A DNA stretch of 42,482 nucleotides. Source: Empedobacter stercoris. GTDB lineage: Bacteria; Bacteroidota; Bacteroidia; Flavobacteriales; Weeksellaceae. Both the position numbers and the translations under genes were made by a program. Numbering within the stretch: position 1 is the first letter of the stretch; each line of letters starts with the position of its first letter. Under the pieces are notes generated by a model. It ran no database searches. It was given only the letters and a program-made list of their open reading frames with translations, and was not told where the DNA came from. The DNA lies in contig NZ_JACXZC010000027.1 of NCBI RefSeq assembly GCF_020281205.1, positions 1 through 42,482 of the forward strand. Reading direction: 5' to 3'. This document shows, piece after piece, positions 1 through 10,068 of the stretch.

Positions 1-156
1 TGTATTTTCACTGCATGGAATGATTAGGCGGTGACGATTTGCTGAATCAAGCAAATGGGCAGCGGCTACTTTTGGGTAATGAACTCGGGAAAGGTTTCGC
101 GAAGCGAAATAAATTAGTCATAAAAAAGCTTAAAAAATTCGAGCTTCATTTATTAT
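1..156. other. Unassigned GC-richer segment with hairpins, left edge
   Basis: I see no convincing gene here. Bases 1-120 are 43% G+C by my count (52 of 120), clearly above the surrounding DNA. There is a perfect 7-bp hairpin at 37-43/50-56 (ATTTGCT/AGCAAAT, 6-nt loop) and a 6-bp hairpin at 95-100/104-109 (TTTCGC/GCGAAA). Short open frames exist on both strands but have no start codon or recognisable family. The segment could be the edge of a structured RNA or an interspersed repeat continuing to the left. A T-rich run after the metX stop on the minus strand could terminate metX, but its stem is poor. Confidence 0.4.
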
Positions 157-1164
157 TTAGACGAAATGATTTAGGATTTTATTCAATTCTTTGAGTTCAA
201 CCAAAAAACCATCGTGCCCAAATAAAGATTCTATTTCGGTATATGTTGCATTTGGAATATGATTCGCGATAAATTTTTGCTCCGTAGGTGGGAATAAAAT
301 ATCCGAAGAAATACCAATCACAAGGGTTTTAGACGAAATTTGAGCAAGTGAATTCTCTAAACTTTTTCGATTTCGAGCAATATTTTGTGAATCCATGGCT
401 TTGGAAAGCGTCCAATAGGAGTGCGCATTAAATCGGTTTGCTAATTTCTGTCCTTGGTATTTTTGATAGGATGACGCTTTGAAATCAGTATAAACCGAAT
501 GATCATCTTTTTGCTTTTCATTATATATAGAATAGGTGCGATAAGAAAGCATCGCAATTGTTCGCGCCGCAATCAATCCATTTTTCCCTCCATCTTCTGT
601 CATATCATTAAAAGTTGGATCGGCTTCTATTGCCAAACGCTGAGATTCGTTGAACGCAATTCCCCACGGAGAATGAACTGCATTTGTTGCCAGCAAAACC
701 AAATTATCTACCTTTAACTTGTCAAGCAAAGTAAATTCTAAGGCTTGTTGACCACCAAGCGAACCGCCTATTAACAAATGAATGGTCGAAATTCCTAAAT
801 AATCGGCTAAAAGTTGATGCGCATTGGCCATGTCTTTTATTGTGATCGTTGGAAAATCTCTGTAATAAGGCGTATTTGTAGCCGGATTTATAGACATTGG
901 ATTTGTGGTTCCGTAATTGGATCCAATGACATTTGCACAAATAATAAAATGATCTTTTGGATTAAATAAATCATTTTCTCCAAAAAGACCTGCCCACCAA
1001 TCAAAAACATCTGAGTTTGCCGTAAGTGCATGGCAAACCCAAATGATATTATCTTTCTTGTTGTTTAAAGTTCCTGCCGTGTGATAGGCAATGGTTAAAT
1101 TTTCTAAAGTTTGACCATTTTCTAATTGAAAAGGTCGATTATAATGATATTGTTGAAAATTCAT
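157..1164 (-). CDS. metX: Homoserine O-acetyltransferase (MetX), alpha/beta hydrolase fold
   Basis: Cytoplasmic enzyme that acetylates L-homoserine with acetyl-CoA, giving O-acetylhomoserine for methionine synthesis. The 335-residue protein shows the family signature around the nucleophile, GGSLGGQQ with Ser135. The likely remaining triad residues are Asp288 (in SSDILFPP) and His317 (in FGHDGFLVE). The CHALTAN motif at 44-50 is the oxyanion-hole region. The length is slightly shorter than many MetX proteins but all core motifs are present. It starts with ATG 27 nt after the metY stop, so the two are almost certainly one transcript and supply consecutive steps. Acetyl rather than succinyl specificity is inferred from the family and the direct-sulfhydrylation partner next door. 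Confidence 0.95.
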   Translation of the reverse strand: MNFQQYHYNRPFQLENGQTLENLTIAYHTAGTLNNKKDNIIWVCHALTANSDVFDWWAGLFGENDLFNPKDHFIICANVIGSNYGTTNPMSINPATNTPYYRDFPTITIKDMANAHQLLADYLGISTIHLLIGGSLGGQQALEFTLLDKLKVDNLVLLATNAVHSPWGIAFNESQRLAIEADPTFNDMTEDGGKNGLIAARTIAMLSYRTYSIYNEKQKDDHSVYTDFKASSYQKYQGQKLANRFNAHSYWTLSKAMDSQNIARNRKSLENSLAQISSKTLVIGISSDILFPPTEQKFIANHIPNATYTEIESLFGHDGFLVELKELNKILNHFV

Positions 1165-1191
1165 TATTAAATTATATTCGAAAGTAACGGA

Positions 1192-2523
<1,332 letters not shown>

Positions 2524-2613
2524 TTAATTAAATTGTAGGGTAGAGTAGGTTTGTTGTATTAAATTAACAATAACACATTCGGATTTTACTATTGACACAA
2601 TTATAAATATTTT

Positions 2614-2718
2614 GAAGTAGGACACCGTGTCCAAAAGAATGTTTTTGAGAATTGTACTTCATCTGAAAAATTTTAGCTCATTTTTGGTTACCTTTTGTAA
2701 CTCCTTTTTTGATGAAGT
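2614..2718 (-). ncRNA. Candidate riboswitch-like leader RNA of metY-metX
   Basis: Read on the minus strand, ACTTCATC (2718-2711) pairs perfectly with GATGAAGT (2663-2656), closing a 63-nt domain. Inside it a GTTAC/GTAAC hairpin is followed by a second AT-rich hairpin, AAAAAT/ATTTTT, whose loop includes GAGCTAA. Downstream, GGACAC/GTGTCC forms a hairpin (2632-2620) followed by TACTTC (2619-2614). TACTTC is complementary to GAAGTA (2660-2655), which includes part of the 3' arm of the closing stem. The two pairings exclude each other. Fragments such as GGTAACC, GAGCTAAA and CAGATGAAG recall the 3' half of the SAM-I core, but the domain is much shorter than SAM-I. The structure is seen in the sequence; a ligand, if any, is inference from the gene context. 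Confidence 0.55.
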
Positions 2719-2901
2719 GAAATTAGAATTATTTTCTAAATTATAAAATATTAAAACTATTTTTAGAAAACATTTCTATAATATTTAATTAATTAAAATA
2801 AGTTTATATTTTATAGGTAAATCAATACTGGAAAAACTATTAATCTAAATTTTATAGAATATTATTTGAAGAAATTATCGAGTATAATTATGAGGAAACA
2901 A

Positions 2902-2929
2902 AAAAGGAGATCAAAATTGATCTCCTTTT
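2902..2929 (-). terminator. Intrinsic terminator after atpC
   Basis: A perfect 12-bp stem (2902-2913 with 2918-2929, core GGAGATCA/TGATCTCC) with a 4-nt loop and A/T tracts on both flanks. It lies about 25 bp beyond the atpC stop. The flanking tracts would allow termination in either direction. Confidence 0.88.
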
Positions 2930-2953
2930 GTAATATTTGTTCAAAAAAAGTAA

Positions 2954-3247
2954 TTAGTTTGCTAAAACGATTACTTTATTGTTGTTCATTTCAATTGTTC
3001 CTCCTTTAATGTCTAATAATAATGTAGACTCATTTGATGGAGAGCTATAAACTTTACCTGAAATATTATCGAAATCATCGAAAGTTTTTGTGTGAACGTA
3101 AATTTTGATTGTTCCTTCACCTAAAGTTGCAACGATAGGAGCGTGGTTGTTTAATAACTGAAATTCACCATCTTTTCCTGGTAAAGTAACAGCATCTACT
3201 ACTGCATCGAAAACTACGAATTCTGGCGTAATAATTTGTAAGTGCAT
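2954..3247 (-). CDS. atpC: F1Fo ATP synthase subunit epsilon (AtpC), short form
   Basis: Epsilon subunit of the F1 central stalk, which couples rotation of gamma to the c-ring. The 97-residue protein begins MHLQIITPEFVVFDAVVDAVTLPGKDGEFQLLNNHAPIV when read in parts, and matches the N-terminal beta-sandwich domain, including the LPGKDGEFQLL and NNHAPIVATL segments. The C-terminal two-helix inhibitory domain (about 45 residues in E. coli) is absent. That is usual in Bacteroidota and not a truncation. It follows atpD by 87 bp in the same direction and ends at a strong terminator. The other ATP synthase genes are not in the window. Confidence 0.93.
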   Translation of the reverse strand: MHLQIITPEFVVFDAVVDAVTLPGKDGEFQLLNNHAPIVATLGEGTIKIYVHTKTFDDFDNISGKVYSSPSNESTLLLDIKGGTIEMNNNKVIVLAN

Positions 3248-3334
3248 AATCCTATTGTTTTAAAAAAAAGAGTACTTAGTAACTTTTAGAGTAAAAGAAA
3301 CGTAAGCACTCTTCTATATTGTTATATAAAAATA

Positions 3335-4861
<1,527 letters not shown>

Positions 4862-4877
4862 TTATTTTATTTGGGTG

Positions 4878-4885
4878 CAAAGGTA
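4878..4885 (-). promoter_or_regulatory. -7 box of atpD promoter
   Basis: TACCTTTG on the minus strand matches the Bacteroidota primary-sigma -7 consensus TAnnTTTG, 35 bp upstream of the atpD start. No TTG sits at the exact -33 position, so the match is partial. Confidence 0.6.
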
Positions 4886-4985
4886 AGTTAAAAACATTGT
4901 ATTATTTGTATACTTTTTAAGATTTTTGTCATAATATTTTGATTAATAATCAAAACATTACAATCAAAGGAAATTAAAAATAGAT

Positions 4986-5015
4986 TTGAAGTTCGATTTG
5001 AAAGCCTTAATTTTG
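4986..5015 (+). promoter_or_regulatory. Consensus Bacteroidota promoter of ribF
   Basis: TTG (4986-4988), exactly 19 nt, then TAATTTTG (5008-5015). This is a full match to the Bacteroidota TTG-N19-TAnnTTTG promoter. Transcription should begin near 5022, only about 10 nt before the GTG start of ribF. Confidence 0.8.
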
Positions 5016-5031
5016 TGCAAAATCATTTTTA

Positions 5032-5964
5032 GTGAACGTTTATCAATCCTTAGAAGAAATCAAATCTATCAAACGTCCTGTCCTTACTTTGGGCATGTTT
5101 GATGGTGCACACATTGGTCATCAATCTATTCTAAAACAACTCAATACAATTGCAAAAGAAATTGATGGAGAAAGTGTTTTGATTACGTTTAATCCACATC
5201 CTCGAATGGTTTTACAGCCAAATTGTGATCTTAAATTTTTGAACACTTTAGAAGAAAAAGAAAATGTTTTGCGTCAATTTGGATTAGAACATTTGATTAT
5301 TCAAGCGTTTACAAAAGAATTCTCACAAGTTACTTCGGTAGAATTTGTCAAAAATTTTCTTGTTGATCAATTGCATATTGATACATTAGTGATTGGTTAC
5401 GATCATCATTTCGGGAAAAATAGAGAAGGAAATTTTGAGCAATTACAAGTTCTTTCGAAAGAATATAGTTTCAATTTGATTCAACTAAAGGCTGTTGAAG
5501 AAAATGATGTGGCGGTAAGTTCTACAAAAATTAGAAATGCACTTATCGAAGGAAACATCTCGTATGCGAACAAAGCGTTAAATTACAATTATCCGCTATC
5601 TGGAAAAGTTGTTCATGGAGATAAAATTGGGCGTACACTTGGTTTTCCTACAGCTAATTTACAAGTTGATCCCAATAAATTAATTCCAAAAGATGGCGTT
5701 TATGCAGTTGATGTTTTTGTGGATAATCAAAAATATTTAGGTTTATTGAGCATCGGATTTAGAGAAACAGTAACAAATACGAGAGAACATCGAGTAGAAG
5801 TGAATATTTTGGATTTTGATCAAACGATTTATGGAGAAACTATTCGCCTCGAATTTTTAGAAAGATTAAGAGATGAAAAGAAATTTAATTCGCTTGACGA
5901 ATTAATTGCTGCCATGAATCAAGACAAAGAAAACGCAATACGTTTATATGGAAATAAGAAATAA
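5032..5964 (+). CDS. ribF: Bifunctional riboflavin kinase/FAD synthetase (RibF)
   Basis: Makes FMN from riboflavin and ATP, then FAD from FMN and ATP. The 310-residue length is typical. The N-terminal FAD synthetase (nucleotidyltransferase) domain carries GMFDGAHIGHQ at 21-31, the HIGH-type ATP site, with FNPHPRMVL at 53-61 and SSTKIRNAL at 163-171. The C-terminal riboflavin kinase domain begins near 185, with GRTLGFPTANL at 200-210 as the ATP/flavin loop containing the PTAN motif. Translation starts at GTG (5032). No in-frame ATG fits, and the consensus promoter ends just upstream, so the leader is only about 10 nt. The stop codon lies inside the shared terminator stem. Confidence 0.95.
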   Translation: MNVYQSLEEIKSIKRPVLTLGMFDGAHIGHQSILKQLNTIAKEIDGESVLITFNPHPRMVLQPNCDLKFLNTLEEKENVLRQFGLEHLIIQAFTKEFSQVTSVEFVKNFLVDQLHIDTLVIGYDHHFGKNREGNFEQLQVLSKEYSFNLIQLKAVEENDVAVSSTKIRNALIEGNISYANKALNYNYPLSGKVVHGDKIGRTLGFPTANLQVDPNKLIPKDGVYAVDVFVDNQKYLGLLSIGFRETVTNTREHRVEVNILDFDQTIYGETIRLEFLERLRDEKKFNSLDELIAAMNQDKENAIRLYGNKK

Positions 5965-5992
5965 AGGTTCGCATTGCGAACCTTTATTTCTT
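5956..5992. terminator. Bidirectional terminator between ribF and the putative anti-sigma gene
   Basis: A perfect 17-bp stem (5956-5972 with 5976-5992, core AAAGGTTCGC/GCGAACCTTT) with a 3-nt loop. It contains the ribF stop codon (5962-5964) and the first two bases of the opposing gene's stop codon (5991-5993). It should terminate both convergent transcripts. Confidence 0.9.
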
Positions 5993-7028
5993 ATTTTGGT
6001 TTTGAATAATATTCAAAAATTTCTTTTTTATTCTTTTCTAATATTCCTAATAAAACTGCATCCATTTTGGGTTGATTTGTTGTCAACGTAATTTTATCTT
6101 TCACTTTTTGGAAAGTTATCATCACACTATTTGTAGAACTTTCAAACACTAATTTTGATGATGTTGAAACATTCAACAATTTAAAATTTGTCCGAAGAAT
6201 ATCCGACTTTACCGTAAACTTTAATGGTTTATAAATAATTGTTGATTTATTAACTTTTGATTTTTTTGGAAAAACTTCTAAAAGTGAGGCTGTTTCCAAA
6301 GAAGTGTTACTTATTCTATCTTCTGCTACTACAGTCATTTTCATCACTTCCGAAGTATCTTTTTGTTTTGTAATCTGTCTTTTTACACCGTTAGCAGCAA
6401 CAACTCCAGAAACTTTACCACCGAATCGATCAGAAATAATAGAATCCTTTGAAATCTTATTCAAATTCGCTTTTGCAAATTGCCCCTGATTTTCAATCGA
6501 ATCCAAAACTTGAGAACGAGTTTCCATTGCTTGTGGTGCAGATAAAGGAGCTTCAATTGTTGGCGCAGAAACAAGTGAATAATCTTGTAAATAATTTTCA
6601 TTTGCAATTGTTCCTACGGTTTTCTCTTCGATGATTTTGTATGTCGGTTGTTTCGTTACTTTCTTATTTTTAACAATTTCAATCGATTCTTCTACTATTT
6701 TATCTTTCGAATCAACAATTGTTATTTCTTCTTCAATTGAGGATTTTTCTATAACTGGCACATTTGTTTGTACAACTTGAAGCGAATTTTTTCTGTTTTC
6801 TGAATTAATATTTTCGATAAAAAGTACAAAATAAGGAATCGCAATTAATGCAAAAACAGCAGCTGAAAACCAAACGCTTGAAATAAATACGCGAATAGGT
6901 TTCTTTTTCTTTTCTTCGTTCTGTAAACCAAACTCAATACGTTTCCAAACCAAATCTCTCGGTTTTTCACCGACAGTTTCGTTACTTTTTGATCGGAATA
7001 AATCTTCTATTGGATCATTTGTGTTCAC
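5991..7028 (-). CDS. Single-pass membrane protein, putative anti-sigma factor
   Basis: Function not recognised by family. The 345-residue protein has a short charged N-terminal cytoplasmic part, one membrane segment at about 47-71 (VFISSVWFSAAVFALIAIPYFVL), a low-complexity Ser/Thr/Glu/Lys-rich stretch to about 245, and a compact C-terminal domain (about 265-345). That topology fits anti-sigma factors, which hold an ECF sigma factor at the membrane. I see no zinc-finger HC2 motif and no FecR-type WRxAxPEH motif. The gene starts with GTG inside a GTGA overlap (7025-7028) with the upstream sigma gene, implying translational coupling. The anti-sigma role is inference from position and topology. 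Confidence 0.6.
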   Translation of the reverse strand: MNTNDPIEDLFRSKSNETVGEKPRDLVWKRIEFGLQNEEKKKKPIRVFISSVWFSAAVFALIAIPYFVLFIENINSENRKNSLQVVQTNVPVIEKSSIEEEITIVDSKDKIVEESIEIVKNKKVTKQPTYKIIEEKTVGTIANENYLQDYSLVSAPTIEAPLSAPQAMETRSQVLDSIENQGQFAKANLNKISKDSIISDRFGGKVSGVVAANGVKRQITKQKDTSEVMKMTVVAEDRISNTSLETASLLEVFPKKSKVNKSTIIYKPLKFTVKSDILRTNFKLLNVSTSSKLVFESSTNSVMITFQKVKDKITLTTNQPKMDAVLLGILEKNKKEIFEYYSKPK

Positions 7029-7567
7029 GATAAATTTGATTTTATATGTTCATTCTTACTTAACATTTCCTTTAATTTCGTCTTCGCTAAATTGAGTTGC
7101 GATTTCGATGTACCTTCTGTAATACCTAAATTTTCAGCAATTTCTTTGTGCTTATATCCCTCAATAACGTAGAGGGTAAACACGAGACGACAGCCATCTG
7201 GCAAATAATCGAGGAGTTTCATCACATCATCTTCCTCTATTTGTTGCGAAGCCTCCTGATTGGATGAAATAGAAGAGGAGTAATCGTCTACATTGAGATG
7301 AAAAATTTTATTTTTTCGCAATTCCATCAGACATTCGTTGATCATAATTCGTCTCATCCAACCTTCAAAGCTTCCCTCGAAGGAGTAATGTTTGAGATTT
7401 TGAAATATCTTCAAAAAGCCTTTTACCAAAGCATCTTCCGCTTGTTGTATATCTGTAAAATAACGTTTACAAACTGCAAAAAAAAGCGCATCGTATTTTT
7501 CGTAAAGCAGCCTTTGTGCTTTCGAATCATTGTTGATACAAGCTTTTATCAGTTGTTTCTCGTCCAA
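7025..7567 (-). CDS. ECF-type RNA polymerase sigma factor (sigma-70 family)
   Basis: Alternative sigma factor of 180 residues with two domains. Sigma region 2 is at about 18-86, with the YEKYDALFFAVCKRYF and GWMRRIMINECLMELRK segments that bind core polymerase and the -10 element. Region 4 is at about 116-168, with the helix-turn-helix HKEIAENLGITEGTSKSQL at about 140-158. The start is TTG at 7567. There is no in-frame ATG between it and the upstream stop at 7589-7591, and an AAAGGG ribosome-binding-like sequence lies just before it. The gene is followed with a 4-nt overlap by a membrane protein likely to control it. The stimulus and regulon cannot be told from sequence. Confidence 0.9.
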   Translation of the reverse strand: MDEKQLIKACINNDSKAQRLLYEKYDALFFAVCKRYFTDIQQAEDALVKGFLKIFQNLKHYSFEGSFEGWMRRIMINECLMELRKNKIFHLNVDDYSSSISSNQEASQQIEEDDVMKLLDYLPDGCRLVFTLYVIEGYKHKEIAENLGITEGTSKSQLNLAKTKLKEMLSKNEHIKSNLS

Positions 7568-7673
7568 AATCCCTTTCTTTCTTACTATTTAGATGCGTAA
7601 ATTACGTTTATGGTTGTTTTATTAACGTAAAAACTTTGTTAAAGTTCTGAAAACTTATTCATTAAACATAAAA

Positions 7674-7696
7674 AAAGTCGCTGAATAAGCGACTTT
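7674..7696 (-). terminator. Terminator after the CotH-family gene
   Basis: A 9-bp stem (7674-7682 with 7688-7696, AAAGTCGCT/AGCGACTTT) with a 5-nt loop, followed on the minus strand by a T-run. It starts 6 bp beyond the stop codon of the gene at 7702. Confidence 0.85.
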
Positions 7697-7701
7697 ATAA
7701 A

Positions 7702-9957
7702 CTATTTTTTTATGAATTTTTTCGTTGTTCTTTTATTATCTTGAGTTAATTGGATAATGTAAACACCTTGTTTAAGTTTACTTACATCAATTTTTTGATT
7801 ATTGGTTGAGTTATGTTCAACTATTTGTCCAATAATATTTGATATCTTATATTCAATTTTACTTTTAGAATTTGAAGCTATATTCAATATATCTTGTACT
7901 GGATTTGGATATAGTATAAAATCAACTTTATCTAAATCGCCAACACCTAACGTTTTTTCAAAAATAGCTTTAACATAGACATCTTTTTCAGAGTTGATAG
8001 TAATTTTCTGATTTGTCGAACTTATATCTCCTTCCCAATGCGAAAATTTATATCCAGGTAAAGCTATTGCTTCAACAACCAACGGAACCTTTTGAAAATA
8101 CTTTCCAGACCACGTTTGATAATCATCTCCAATTCCTATAGTAGAATTATTAATTTCAATTGTATTAACTTTTACAAATCCTTGAGATATATTGTTAGTT
8201 TCAGTTTTTAAGTTATAAGTTCCATTTAATTTAAAGAATTCAGATAAGTGTTCTATTTGATAATGTGGCCTTAAACGAGAAAACTCTCTCATTATTTCAA
8301 TATTTTTGTCCCAATCCTCTATTGAATTAATTAAATTCCAACGACTAATATTTTGAGGCATTTCTTGACGAATATTATTTTGCATTAAATCGATTAATTC
8401 AATAACATGTTCTTTTTTATATGTTGTATTTAATAAATCAGCAAAGCGATTAATAAAATAATTTTTAAAATTTTCATTCTCTAATAATCCTATCAATATA
8501 TGATTTTCATATATCTCACCTCCGTGATTAATCGAAGATATTGCTTGTTGTAGTGTATTATGCTTATACGAATTGGGTACCCAATCTTGATCTCCATTAA
8601 AACTTATATCAAGATCTTTCATTAACCATCTGAATCTTCCGTCTTGTCCATAAATAGCATCTGGCGTATAATTAATTCTTTTTCTAAAAAATTCGTTATT
8701 ATTATATGGCCAATCATAATTAGCTGCAAAAATTTGTGCTATATGATAATCTGTAAAATTTATTTCATCTACGTAGGTAATACCTCTTTGATAATTATTA
8801 TTAATTGATATATCATTATTTTTAAAAAAATCAAGAGTTTCATTATAAAATTTAAGATCACCTATAGAAGCTTCAACAATAGAAGTTTGTTCTATATAAT
8901 CAATATCTTTTTCTTTAATTCCATAGATCTCTTCTAAATATTTTTCATCATAACGTTCTCTTAAATTATAAATACCATAAAATTCTCCATTAACAAAGCT
9001 TAATACAGGCTGATAGTTTTGCGTATCAAAATTCAAATGCTCATTCAATTTCTGTACAAAAGCATCTCTAAATAAAGTACTATATGTATCCTGTCCTGAA
9101 TTTCTTAAAATTAATCGTTTGAATGTATCAATATCATAATCGCTAAAAAAATTATACTTTAAGTCTTTTTTTCCATAGTCAGATTTAGCATAAATGCGAT
9201 GTGATCTATTTTTTAAATGTCTTGAGCCATTTCCATGATTTCTTACTCCTACTGTTTGATTAATTTTTACAGTTTGGTCAGCTAAGTAAATAAAATTAAC
9301 AGGAACTTCAGAAGTAGACCCTGAATTCCAATAATTTGCAGTAGTCCATGATCCTGCTATATCAGTAGAATTAGTTAATCTCCAATCATCAAACTTTTTT
9401 CCTGCTACAAATAATCCATTTTCATATCCAAATAAAGCATCATCATTCACATTAATACTAGCAATAGGTAAAGTATACGTTTTATTGATAAAATATACAT
9501 TGGTAATAGTTTCTGAATATGAATTATCGTCTTTATAGGCTTTAACTCTTACTACAAAGCTTTTATCCATTTTTTCCGTTGGAAAATACTGATCTTTTTG
9601 GAAAGAAGTTGAGATATTAGAAATTCTATTCTCTTCATTCGATCTATCATATACCTCAATTGAATTTAAGTATAAATTTGATTTTAGAGAATTTTCAAAG
9701 AATTCAAAAGGAGTATCATGTGGATACTGAGGATATTGTTTTTTATATTTATAGGTTCTCCCTTCTAAATTATTAATATCTGGTTCTGAAGAATCTATTG
9801 TATAAACAATTTTAACATTAGGGTCTGAATGAGATAATTCTAAATTAAAATCTTTATCATAAAATCCACTTTCATGTGAAAATTTTGGTGGATCTAAAGT
9901 TTGCGCAAAATTAAAAATTAAAATATTTAAAAATAAAATTGTAAATGTTTTTTTCAT
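7702..9957 (-). CDS. Secreted CotH kinase-family protein with T9SS sorting domain
   Basis: A 751-residue exported protein. A signal peptide covers residues 1 to about 18 (ends FNFAQ). A chitobiase/hexosaminidase C-terminal-like module at about 22-160 has the VYTIDSSEPD motif. The central CotH-like domain runs about 165-560, with LRNSGQDTYSTLFRDAFVQ (284-302), NGEFYGIYNLRERYDEKYL (323-341), YDWPYNN (414-420) and RWLMKDLDISF (443-453), whose DLD matches the metal-binding part of CotH kinases. An InlB-type repeat (GYKFSHWEGD) follows near the C-terminus, and the last 75 or so residues are a type A T9SS sorting domain (LYPNPVQDILNI to KKFIKK). Known CotH proteins phosphorylate secreted substrates; activity and target here are inference. 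It stands alone, with its own terminator. Confidence 0.88.
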   Translation of the reverse strand: MKKTFTILFLNILIFNFAQTLDPPKFSHESGFYDKDFNLELSHSDPNVKIVYTIDSSEPDINNLEGRTYKYKKQYPQYPHDTPFEFFENSLKSNLYLNSIEVYDRSNEENRISNISTSFQKDQYFPTEKMDKSFVVRVKAYKDDNSYSETITNVYFINKTYTLPIASINVNDDALFGYENGLFVAGKKFDDWRLTNSTDIAGSWTTANYWNSGSTSEVPVNFIYLADQTVKINQTVGVRNHGNGSRHLKNRSHRIYAKSDYGKKDLKYNFFSDYDIDTFKRLILRNSGQDTYSTLFRDAFVQKLNEHLNFDTQNYQPVLSFVNGEFYGIYNLRERYDEKYLEEIYGIKEKDIDYIEQTSIVEASIGDLKFYNETLDFFKNNDISINNNYQRGITYVDEINFTDYHIAQIFAANYDWPYNNNEFFRKRINYTPDAIYGQDGRFRWLMKDLDISFNGDQDWVPNSYKHNTLQQAISSINHGGEIYENHILIGLLENENFKNYFINRFADLLNTTYKKEHVIELIDLMQNNIRQEMPQNISRWNLINSIEDWDKNIEIMREFSRLRPHYQIEHLSEFFKLNGTYNLKTETNNISQGFVKVNTIEINNSTIGIGDDYQTWSGKYFQKVPLVVEAIALPGYKFSHWEGDISSTNQKITINSEKDVYVKAIFEKTLGVGDLDKVDFILYPNPVQDILNIASNSKSKIEYKISNIIGQIVEHNSTNNQKIDVSKLKQGVYIIQLTQDNKRTTKKFIKK

Positions 9958-10006
9958 ATATTATATTGTTTTCAATTATATTCAAAAATACATTTTATTA
10001 CGTAAA

Positions 10007-10038
10007 AAAATCTGATATAATATGCTATATCAGATTTT
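10007..10038 (-). terminator. Terminator after asd
   Basis: A perfect 13-bp stem (10007-10019 with 10026-10038, AAAATCTGATATA/TATATCAGATTTT) with a 6-nt loop and a T-run on the minus strand. It lies 30 bp beyond the asd stop codon. Confidence 0.87.
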
Positions 10039-10068
10039 CTTTTATTATAGAATAGTTCTAATTTATTA

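Noticed and set aside
1-156. SAM-I riboswitch, because the segment borders metX
   Set aside because: It lies downstream of metX, and none of the S-box core sequences is present on either strand.
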